64,000 bases of DNA from Thermohalobaculum sp039805905 (lineage in GTDB: Bacteria; Pseudomonadota; Alphaproteobacteria; Rhodobacterales; Rhodobacteraceae): contig JBDIVM010000014.1 of assembly GCA_039805905.1 (NCBI GenBank), positions 1 through 64,000 on the forward strand. Reading direction: 5' to 3'. Numbering within the stretch: position 1 is the stretch's first letter; each line of letters begins with the position of its first letter. Under the pieces are notes generated by a model. It saw only the letters and a list, made by a program, of their open reading frames with translations. It had not been told where the DNA came from and searched no databases. Below are positions 51,051 through 58,262 of the stretch, piece by piece. The position numbers were made by a program, and so were the translations under genes.

Positions 51051-51788
51051 TCAGCGCATGTCCGGGATCGGCTGCGGCACGGGCACGGCGACACTGGTCC
51101 TGCCGCGGTCCATGTTCAGGTGTCGCAGGTATCGCGTCTCGACCATCCGGAACAGCCGGGTGACCGCGAACGTGATCATCATGTAGAGCGCCGCGGCGCT
51201 CAGCAGCCCCTCGTAGGACACGTAATACTTGGCGTTGACCGTCCGGCCGACGCCGAGGATGTCCTGGATGGTGATGATGCTGGCCACGACCGAGCCGTGC
51301 AGCATGAACACCACCTCGTTGCCGTATTGCGGCAGCGCGCGCCGGAAGGCCGAGGGCAGCAGGACGAGCCAGGTGACCTGCCGCTCGGACAGGCCGAGCG
51401 CCCGGGCGCCCTCGAGTTCGCCCTTCGGCGTGGTCTGGATCGCGCCGCGCAGGATCTCGGCCGAATAGGCCCCAGAGTTCAGCGAGAAGGCGATCACCGC
51501 GCACCACCACGCCTCGCGCAGCACCGGCCAGGCGAAGCTTGACCGGACGATCTCGAACTGGGCAAGGCCGTAATATATCAGATAGGTCTGCACCAGGAGC
51601 GGCGTGCCCCGGAAGAGATAGATATAGCCGCGCACCAGCGGCGACAGCGGCGAGCGCCGCGTGATCGACAGCGCCGAGGGGATCGCGATCAGGATGCCGA
51701 ACAGCAGCGCCAGCGCAGTCAGGTGCAGCGTCGTCCAGACGCCCCACAGGAACAGGTCCCAGTGCCGGAACACGAGCTCCATGTTCAT
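51051..51788 (-). CDS. Polar amino-acid ABC transporter permease (HisM-like)
   Basis: A 245-residue permease with five hydrophobic helices and the coupling motif EGARALGLSERQVTWLVLLP between helices, typical of histidine/lysine/arginine/ornithine transporters (HisM side). It starts in an ATGA overlap with the HisQ-like gene. A long upstream extension of its frame is not real, since it reads through the other permease in another frame. Confidence 0.88.
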   Translation of the reverse strand: MNMELVFRHWDLFLWGVWTTLHLTALALLFGILIAIPSALSITRRSPLSPLVRGYIYLFRGTPLLVQTYLIYYGLAQFEIVRSSFAWPVLREAWWCAVIAFSLNSGAYSAEILRGAIQTTPKGELEGARALGLSERQVTWLVLLPSAFRRALPQYGNEVVFMLHGSVVASIITIQDILGVGRTVNAKYYVSYEGLLSAAALYMMITFAVTRLFRMVETRYLRHLNMDRGRTSVAVPVPQPIPDMR

Positions 51789-52468
51789 GCGGCCTGCCCC
51801 CGGTTCGCCAGCGTCTCGGCGTGGCGCAGCACGAGGCCCGAGGCCCAGGTTATGGCAAGGTAGATGACGATCACCGCGAAGAAGAACAGGAACGGCTCGC
51901 GGGTCGCCTTGCCCGCCTTGTCGGCCAGCCCCACCAGATCCTCGAGCCCGATCACCGAGACGACGGCGGTCGACTTGATCAGCACCATCCAGACATTGCC
52001 GTAGCCCGGCAGCGCGGCGCGTGCAATCTGCGGCATCAGCACCTTCCAGAGGATCGGCAGCGGCTTCATGCCGAGCGACCTCGCCGCCTCGGCCTGGCCG
52101 CGGGGCACCGCCAGATAGGCGCCGCGGAACGTCTCGGTCAGGTAGGCGCCATAGATGAAGCCGATGGCGATCACGCCCGCCCAGTACTTGGAGATCTCGA
52201 CGAACCCGCCGCCCGTCGACGTGACGATGATCGTGAGCAGCCGCTGGCCGCCGAAATAGATCAGCAGGATCAGGACGAGGTCGGGGATGCCGCGGACGAT
52301 CGTGGTGTAGGTCCGCGCGATGGCGCCCTGGATCAACCCGCCGGAAATCTTCGCCGCCGCGCCGAGAGCGCCGAGGAACGTGGCCAGGATCAGGGAAATG
52401 ACCGCGAGCGACACGGTGACCAGGAGTCCGCGCCCCAGCAGCTGGGCGAATTCGATCAGGTGTTCCAA
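51785..52468 (-). CDS. Polar amino-acid ABC transporter permease (HisQ-like)
   Basis: A 227-residue permease with hydrophobic helices and the family coupling loop GQAEAARSLGMKPLPILWKVLMPQ. IVRGIPDLVLILLIYFG is the typical membrane core. It forms a heterodimer with the HisM-like protein. Its partner ATPase is not present in the window. Confidence 0.88.
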   Translation of the reverse strand: MEHLIEFAQLLGRGLLVTVSLAVISLILATFLGALGAAAKISGGLIQGAIARTYTTIVRGIPDLVLILLIYFGGQRLLTIIVTSTGGGFVEISKYWAGVIAIGFIYGAYLTETFRGAYLAVPRGQAEAARSLGMKPLPILWKVLMPQIARAALPGYGNVWMVLIKSTAVVSVIGLEDLVGLADKAGKATREPFLFFFAVIVIYLAITWASGLVLRHAETLANRGQAA

Positions 52469-52556
52469 GTCCTTTGATCGCCTCCGGCACCAGCGCGCCC
52501 CGCGGGGCGCAGGACTGCACCCTGGCGGCGGACCGCCAGGGCGCGCGGTTCAGACG

Positions 52557-53315
52557 TCAGCCACCAAAGATGTCGAATTCGAAGTACTTGTCGTTGATCG
52601 CCTTGTAGGTGCCGTTGTCGCGGATCTTCTGGATCGCGGCCGAGAACGCGTCGCGCAACCCCTCCTCGCCCTTGCGCACCGCGACGCCGGCGCCCTCGCC
52701 GAAATACTTCACCTCGTTGTAGTCGCGGCCGAAGAACTCCCAGTCCTTGCCGGAATCGGTCTTCAGATAGCCGTCCGAGATCGCGATCGAGTCGGCGAAG
52801 ATCACATCGAGCCGCCCGGCATTGGCGTCGAGATAGACCTCGTCCTGGGTGCCGTAGAGCTTGAGCTCGACATTCGGCATCTCGGCTTCCATGAAGTCCT
52901 GGCCGATCGTGCCGCGCTGCAGGCCCACCACCTTGCCCGCCAGCCCCTCGGGCGTATCGGCGAAGCCGGCGCCCTTCTTTGCGGCGAAGCGCCAGGGCGT
53001 GTTGTAGTACTTCGTCGTGAAGTCGACCCGCTGCTTGCGCTCCTCGGTGATCGACATCGAGGCGATGATCGCGTCGCACTTGCCTTCCAGCAGCGCCGGG
53101 ATGATCCCGTCCCAGTCGGACTGCACCATCTGGCAGCTCTTTCCGATCTCGGCGCAGAGCGCGTTCGCGATGTCGATGTCGAAGCCCACGATCTCGCCCG
53201 ACGAGGTGATCTCGGAGAACGGCGGGTAGGCGCCCTCGACACAGATGTTGAGGTCGGCGGCAACCGCCGACGTGGCGAAGGCCGCAAAGGCTGCGGCCGC
53301 GACCAGGCGTTTCAT
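52557..53315 (-). CDS. Polar amino-acid ABC transporter substrate-binding protein
   Basis: A 252-residue periplasmic binding protein of the HisJ/ArgT type: signal peptide MKRLVAAAAFAAFATSAVAA, then ICVEGAYPPFSEI and GFDIDIANALC, two alpha-carboxylate/ammonium-contact motifs of basic-amino-acid binders. It likely presents arginine, lysine or ornithine to the two permeases, which fits the nearby argD-argF and DDAH-like genes. ATG 53315 has GGGAGGAAC upstream. Confidence 0.88.
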   Translation of the reverse strand: MKRLVAAAAFAAFATSAVAADLNICVEGAYPPFSEITSSGEIVGFDIDIANALCAEIGKSCQMVQSDWDGIIPALLEGKCDAIIASMSITEERKQRVDFTTKYYNTPWRFAAKKGAGFADTPEGLAGKVVGLQRGTIGQDFMEAEMPNVELKLYGTQDEVYLDANAGRLDVIFADSIAISDGYLKTDSGKDWEFFGRDYNEVKYFGEGAGVAVRKGEEGLRDAFSAAIQKIRDNGTYKAINDKYFEFDIFGG

Positions 53316-53349
53316 GTGGTTCCTCCCTGTGATGAAACGGGCTGATCCG

Positions 53350-53379
53350 ATATTGGACAGGGGTTTTCCTTTCCGTCAA
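53350..53379 (-). promoter_or_regulatory. Putative promoter of the polar amino-acid ABC operon
   Basis: On the minus strand TTGACG (53379-53374) and CAATAT (53355-53350) are 18 bases apart, about 35 bases upstream of the binding-protein start. It is a moderate match. Confidence 0.45.
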
Positions 53380-53452
53380 CAGATGGTTGAGTGTCCCGGC
53401 CGGCGCGCGGTCCGCCGGCGCCGCCGCCCGGCGTGGCCAGAGGGAGGACAGG

Positions 53453-53800
53453 ATGGCGAACGGGGCAAAGTATCTCTTCATGGTACAGATGGATGTCGAT
53501 CCGGCGCATGAGGCGTTGTTCAACGAGGTCTACGACACCGAGCACGTGCCGAACCTCCTGAAGGTCCGGGGCGTGCGTGGCGCCTCGCGGCTCAAGGGCG
53601 TCCCCTATGCCGTGGCGATCGGGGGCGAGATCAAGCGAGCGGACGCGCCGGGTCCGCTCTACACGGCGCTCTACGAGATCGACTCGCCCGACGTGCTGAC
53701 CAGCCCCGAATGGGCCGCTGCGGTCGAGAAGGGTCGCTGGCCGGGCGAGGTGCGCCCGCACACCTTCAACCGCAAGCACGCGCTGCTGAAGCGGATGTGA
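53453..53800 (+). CDS. DUF4286-like small protein
   Basis: A 115-residue protein with a ferredoxin-like (dimeric alpha-beta barrel) pattern: YLFMVQMDVDPAHEALFNEVYDTEHVPNLLKV, then GASRLKG, YTALYEIDS and a C-terminal basic tail. It resembles DUF4286-type and EthD-type barrels; function unknown. ATG 53453 has GAGGACAGG upstream. Confidence 0.7.
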   Translation: MANGAKYLFMVQMDVDPAHEALFNEVYDTEHVPNLLKVRGVRGASRLKGVPYAVAIGGEIKRADAPGPLYTALYEIDSPDVLTSPEWAAAVEKGRWPGEVRPHTFNRKHALLKRM

Positions 53801-53812
53801 GGGACGAGAAAC

Positions 53813-53849
53813 GCCGCAGACGTTAACCCCTCCATTTCGCACCTGCGGC
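53813..53849 (+). terminator. Weak inverted repeat after the DUF4286-like gene
   Basis: GCCGCAG and CTGCGGC flank a 23-base loop containing GTTAACCCC, followed by ATTTTC, starting 12 bases after the stop at 53800. The long loop makes a terminator doubtful; it may instead be an operator for sdh. Confidence 0.3.
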
Positions 53850-53925
53850 ATTTTCGGTCTGGAAAGCGACGCCGTGGCGTCCTAAAACGTGGCCCACGAA
53901 CCTCGACTCCAACCGGGAGTGCCAC

Positions 53926-54309
53926 ATGGCAGACGTGAACCGGCGTGATCGGCCGCTTTCGCCGCACCTGCAGATCTACCGGCCGCAGATCACCTCGGTG
54001 CTCTCGATCCTGCACCGCATCACGGGCGTCGCGCTGCTGCTCGGCGGCGTGCTCGTGGTCTGGTGGCTGCTCGCCGCGGCGACCGGACCCGATTATTTCG
54101 CGCTGGTCGACGGGCTGATCACCTCCTGGCTCGGCCACCTCGTGCTGCTTGGGCTGACCTGGGCGCTCTGCTTCCATCTGCTGAACGGCATCCGGCACCT
54201 CGTCTGGGACACCGGGCGGGGCTTCGACCTCGACATGGTGGACAAGAGCGGTATGGCCGTGGTCATCGGCTCGGCCGTCCTGACCGTGCTCCTGTGGCTG
54301 CTGGCCTGA
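53926..54309 (+). CDS. sdhC: Succinate dehydrogenase cytochrome b556 subunit
   Basis: A 127-residue membrane anchor of complex II with three helices. The family signature RPLSPHLQIY and SILHRITGVAL contains the haem and quinone-site residues (Ser and His). It begins the sdh operon, with GGGAGTGCCAC before the ATG; sdhD follows after 13 bases. Confidence 0.95.
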   Translation: MADVNRRDRPLSPHLQIYRPQITSVLSILHRITGVALLLGGVLVVWWLLAAATGPDYFALVDGLITSWLGHLVLLGLTWALCFHLLNGIRHLVWDTGRGFDLDMVDKSGMAVVIGSAVLTVLLWLLA

Positions 54310-54322
54310 AGGACGGCGCGCA

Positions 54323-54703
54323 ATGAGCTTCCAGACCGCCCGCGCCCGCGTCACCGGCCTCGGCTCCGCCGGCGAGGGCACCCATCACTGGTGGACGCAG
54401 CGGATCACCGCGGTGGCGCTGGTGCCGCTGACGATCCTGTTTGCAATCCCCTTCGCCGGTGCACTGGGGGGCGAACACGCCGAGGTGCTGGCGCTCTACC
54501 GCAACCCGTTCCATGCCATCATCGCCGTGCTGTTCCTCGGCGTCGGCTTCCGCCATCTCGCCCAGGGGCTGCAGGTGGTGATCGAGGACTATGTCCATGC
54601 CCGATGCTGGCGCACCGCGCTCCTGATCGGCAATTCCATGTTCTGCCTCGCCTTCGGGCTGGCGGGCATCTTCGCGGTCTTGAAGATCGCCTTCACGGGC
54701 TGA
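54323..54703 (+). CDS. sdhD: Succinate dehydrogenase membrane anchor subunit
   Basis: A 126-residue membrane protein with three helices. GTHHWWTQRITAVALVPL carries the His/Trp/Arg region near the quinone site, and RHLAQGLQVVIEDYVH resembles the haem-proximal helix of alphaproteobacterial SdhD. It is 16 bases before sdhA. Confidence 0.93.
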   Translation: MSFQTARARVTGLGSAGEGTHHWWTQRITAVALVPLTILFAIPFAGALGGEHAEVLALYRNPFHAIIAVLFLGVGFRHLAQGLQVVIEDYVHARCWRTALLIGNSMFCLAFGLAGIFAVLKIAFTG

Positions 54704-54719
54704 GGGAGAGAGCGACCCG

Positions 54720-56528
54720 ATGGCGGCATACCAGTTCATCGACCACGACTACGACGTGGTGGTCGTCGGCGCCGGCGGCGCGGGCCTGAGGGCGACCCTC
54801 GGCATGGCCGAGCAGGGGCTGAAGACCGCCTGCGTCACCAAGGTCTTCCCGACCCGCAGCCACACCGTCGCCGCGCAGGGCGGCATCGCCGCGAGCCTCG
54901 CCAACATGGGTGCGGACAACTGGCAGTGGCATATGTTCGATACCATCAAGGGTTCGGACTGGCTCGGCGACAACGACACCATCGAATATGTTGCCCGCGA
55001 GGCGCCCCGCGCGGTCTACGAACTGGAGCATTACGGCCTTCCCTTCTCGCGCACCGAGGACGGACGCATCTACCAGCGGCCGTTCGGTGGTCACATCACC
55101 GACTATGGCGATGGCAAGCCGGTCGCGCGCGCCTGTGCCGCTGCCGACCGCACCGGCCACGCGATGCTGCACACGCTCTATGGCCAGGCCGTCAGGCACA
55201 ATGCGGAATTCTTCGTCGAGTATTTCGCGCTCGACCTGATCATGTCCGAGGACGGCCAGTGCCAGGGGGTCGTCGCCTGGAAACTGGACGACGGCACCAT
55301 GCACCGCTTCTCGGCCAAGCTGGTGGTGCTGGCCACAGGCGGCTACGGGCGGGCCTATTTCTCCTGCACCTCGGCGCACACCTGCACCGGCGACGGCGGC
55401 GGCATGGTGGCCCGCGCCGGGCTGCCGCTGCAGGACATGGAGTTCGTGCAGTTCCACCCGACCGGAATCTACGGCGCCGGCTGCCTGATCACCGAGGGCG
55501 CGCGCGGCGAGGGCGGCTATCTGACCAACTCCGAGGGCGAGCGCTTCATGGAGCGCTATGCCCCGTCGTTCAAGGATCTTGCCAGCCGCGATGTGGTCTC
55601 GCGCTGCATGACCATCGAGATCCGCGAGGGCCGCGGGGTGGGGCCGGAGAAGGACCACATCCACCTGCATCTCAACCACCTGCCGCCGGAAACGCTGAAA
55701 CTCCGGCTGCCGGGGATCTCGGAATCGGCCCGCATCTTCGCCGGGGTCGATGTCACCCGCGAGCCGATCCCGGTGCTGCCGACGGCGCATTACAACATGG
55801 GCGGCATCCCGACAAACCGCTGGGGCGAGGTGATCAACCCGGCCGGTGACGATTTCGACCGCGTCGTTCCCGGACTGATGGCGGCCGGTGAGGCGGCATG
55901 TGCCTCGGTGCATGGCGCGAACCGTCTGGGCTGCAACTCGCTGCTGGACATCGTGGTGCTCGGCCGCGCCACCGCGATCCGCGCCGGCGCGGTGGTGAAG
56001 CCCGGCGCTCCGAACCCGACCCTGAACAAGGCCGCGGTCGAGAAGGCGATCGCCCGGTTCGATCGGCTCCGGCACGCGAGCGGCGCGGTGCCGACGGCGG
56101 TGCTGCGGCTCAATCTGCAGAAGGCGATGCAGAAGGACGCGGCCATCTTCCGCACTGCCGCCAGCCTGAAGGAGGGCTGCGCCAAGATCGCCAAGATCGA
56201 CGCCGCCTTCGACGATGTGAAGGTGACCGACCGCTCGCTGATCTGGAACTCCGACCTGATGGAGACGCTGGAGCTCTCGAACCTGTTGCCGAACGCACTG
56301 ACCACGATCTACTCGGCCGAGGCGCGGCACGAGAGCCGCGGGGCGCATGCCCGCGAGGACTTCCCGAACCGCGACGACGTGGACTGGCGCAAGCACAGCC
56401 TCGCCTGGGTCGGAACGCGTGACGTGGTCACGCTGGGCTACCGCCCGGTCCATGTCGACCCGATCACGCCGGAAAGCCAGGGCGGTATCGCGCTGAAGAA
56501 GATCGCGCCCAAGGCACGGGTGTATTGA
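54720..56528 (+). CDS. sdhA: Succinate dehydrogenase flavoprotein subunit
   Basis: A 602-residue FAD enzyme. The FAD fold starts with DVVVVGAGGAGLRA; His48 in RSHTVAAQGG is the covalent flavin attachment site; active-site motifs include HPTGIYGAGCLITEGARGEGG and GLMAAGEAACASVHGANRLG. It oxidises succinate to fumarate and hands electrons to SdhB. The gene is immediately followed by an inserted methyltransferase gene rather than by sdhB. Confidence 0.97.
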   Translation: MAAYQFIDHDYDVVVVGAGGAGLRATLGMAEQGLKTACVTKVFPTRSHTVAAQGGIAASLANMGADNWQWHMFDTIKGSDWLGDNDTIEYVAREAPRAVYELEHYGLPFSRTEDGRIYQRPFGGHITDYGDGKPVARACAAADRTGHAMLHTLYGQAVRHNAEFFVEYFALDLIMSEDGQCQGVVAWKLDDGTMHRFSAKLVVLATGGYGRAYFSCTSAHTCTGDGGGMVARAGLPLQDMEFVQFHPTGIYGAGCLITEGARGEGGYLTNSEGERFMERYAPSFKDLASRDVVSRCMTIEIREGRGVGPEKDHIHLHLNHLPPETLKLRLPGISESARIFAGVDVTREPIPVLPTAHYNMGGIPTNRWGEVINPAGDDFDRVVPGLMAAGEAACASVHGANRLGCNSLLDIVVLGRATAIRAGAVVKPGAPNPTLNKAAVEKAIARFDRLRHASGAVPTAVLRLNLQKAMQKDAAIFRTAASLKEGCAKIAKIDAAFDDVKVTDRSLIWNSDLMETLELSNLLPNALTTIYSAEARHESRGAHAREDFPNRDDVDWRKHSLAWVGTRDVVTLGYRPVHVDPITPESQGGIALKKIAPKARVY

Positions 56529-56532
56529 GATC

Positions 56533-57318
56533 ATGCAGGATGGCGCGCCCGGCATGACCCCGGCCGGCACCGGCTTCCGCCGCGACCCGGCCGAAATCGC
56601 GGCGATCATGGACCTGCGCGCGAAGCGCGCCATCGACCACGTGACCGCGCTCGCCTGGGGCAGGACGCCCCGCATCTGCCCGATCTGCGGCTATCGCGGC
56701 CTGTTCTCGCCGGTGCGCCACAAGCCCGAGATCTGGTGCCCGTCCTGCGATTCCCGCCCCCGGCACCGGCTCATGAAGCTGTGGATGGACCGCGCGATGG
56801 CGCTGCCCGCTGGCGCCAGGGTGCTGCATTTCGCCGCCGAGCCCTGGGTGCGCGGCTGGATCGAGGCGCGCGGGGCCGACTACGTCACGGCCGACATCAA
56901 CGACCTGTTCGAGTTGCAGCTCGACATCACCGCGATGGACCTGCCGGGCGCCAGCTTCGACATGGTGATCGCCAACCACGTGCTCGAGCATGTGGACGAC
57001 CGGGCGGCGCTCGCCGAGATGTTCCGGGTGCTGAGGCCGGGCGGCCAGGCGGTGCTGACGGTGCCGATGATCGAGGGCTGGGATGCGACCCACGAGGATC
57101 CGTCCCTCGCCACAGACGCCGAGCGCCGGTCCCATTACGGCGATCCGACCCATCTCCGGTTCTACGGCCGCGACTTCCGCGACCGTGTCCGGGCGGCGGG
57201 GTTCGCGCTGGATGAATATGTCGCGGTCGAGCCCGACTGCTCCGTCCACGCCCTGCAACGGGGCGAACGGATCTTCGTCGGGCGCAAGGACGGTGCGGAA
57301 GGAGCGAGCAATGGTTGA
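56533..57318 (+). CDS. Class I SAM-dependent methyltransferase with zinc ribbon, between sdhA and sdhB
   Basis: A 261-residue protein with an N-terminal zinc-ribbon-like site (Cys49-Pro-Ile-Cys52 and Cys69-Pro-Ser-Cys72), then a methyltransferase domain: motif I-type GARVLHFAAEP, Asp121 after the second strand, and MVIANHVLEHVDDRAALAE of the catalytic region. It starts 4 bases after the sdhA stop and overlaps sdhB by 8 bases, so it is translated as part of the sdh message. The substrate is unknown; candidates are an sdh subunit or a cofactor. A plain methyltransferase in this position is unusual, and expression coupling to complex II is clear. Confidence 0.82.
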   Translation: MQDGAPGMTPAGTGFRRDPAEIAAIMDLRAKRAIDHVTALAWGRTPRICPICGYRGLFSPVRHKPEIWCPSCDSRPRHRLMKLWMDRAMALPAGARVLHFAAEPWVRGWIEARGADYVTADINDLFELQLDITAMDLPGASFDMVIANHVLEHVDDRAALAEMFRVLRPGGQAVLTVPMIEGWDATHEDPSLATDAERRSHYGDPTHLRFYGRDFRDRVRAAGFALDEYVAVEPDCSVHALQRGERIFVGRKDGAEGASNG

Positions 57319-58090
57319 ATTCACCCTGCCGAGGAATTCGCGCATCACCGAGGGCAAGACCTGGCCGGCGCCGGAAGGCGCGACCAACGTCCGCGTCTTT
57401 CGCATCTACCGCTGGGATCCGGACACGGGCGAGAACCCGCGCATCGACACCTATCATGTCGACATGGACACATGCGGCCCGATGGTGCTCGACGCCATCA
57501 TCAAGATCAAGAACGAGATCGACCCGACGCTCACGTTCCGTCGGTCCTGCCGCGAGGGCATCTGCGGCTCCTGCGCCATGAACATCGACGGCACCAACAC
57601 GCTGGCCTGCACCCGCGGGCTCGACGAGATCGGCGAGGTCGTGAAGATCTACCCCCTGCCGCACATGGAGGTGGTCAAGGACCTCGTGCCGGATCTCACC
57701 CATTTCTATGCCCAGCACGCCTCGGTGAAGCCTTGGCTCGAGACCGAGACCCCGGCGCCCGGCCGTGAGTGGCGCCAGTCGATCGAGGACCGCGCGAAGC
57801 TGGACGGTCTCTACGAATGCGTGCTCTGCGCCTGTTGCTCGACCTCGTGCCCCAGCTACTGGTGGAACGGCGACCGCTATCTGGGCCCCGCCGCCCTGCT
57901 CCACGCCTACCGCTGGCTCATCGACAGCCGCGACGAGGCAACCGGCGAGCGGCTGGACGATCTCGAGGATCCGTTCCGGCTCTACCGCTGCCACACCATC
58001 ATGAACTGCGCCAAGACCTGCCCCAAGGGGCTGAACCCGGCAAAGGCGATCGCCGAGATCAAGAAGATGATGGCCGAGCGGCAGCTCTAG
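57311..58090 (+). CDS. sdhB: Succinate dehydrogenase iron-sulfur subunit
   Basis: A 259-residue iron-sulfur protein with the 2Fe-2S site CREGICGSC followed by a downstream Cys (LACTRG), and the 4Fe-4S/3Fe-4S region with CVLCACCSTSCPSYWW and CAKTCPKGLNP. It links SdhA to the membrane quinone site. ATG 57311 gives the expected start MVEFTLP. It overlaps the methyltransferase by 8 bases. Confidence 0.96.
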   Translation: MVEFTLPRNSRITEGKTWPAPEGATNVRVFRIYRWDPDTGENPRIDTYHVDMDTCGPMVLDAIIKIKNEIDPTLTFRRSCREGICGSCAMNIDGTNTLACTRGLDEIGEVVKIYPLPHMEVVKDLVPDLTHFYAQHASVKPWLETETPAPGREWRQSIEDRAKLDGLYECVLCACCSTSCPSYWWNGDRYLGPAALLHAYRWLIDSRDEATGERLDDLEDPFRLYRCHTIMNCAKTCPKGLNPAKAIAEIKKMMAERQL

Positions 58091-58262
58091 TCGCCTTCTG
58101 GTTGCAGAGGGCCGCGAAACCGTTTCAGTCTTGGACGAAAAATCCTTGTTTTTCATATGTTTCCGAAAATTCTACACCCGCGTATATTGTGCGGCGGGGC
58201 AGAACCAGGCTTAATTGCGGCGATGAAACCCCCACGACTTTCGTGTACCGGTAAATCTGTGC

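Noticed and set aside
51051..52520. A single 489-residue permease
   Set aside because: This frame runs through the HisQ-like gene in a different phase. The true gene starts at 51788 with an ATGA overlap; the upstream part is antisense-like noise.
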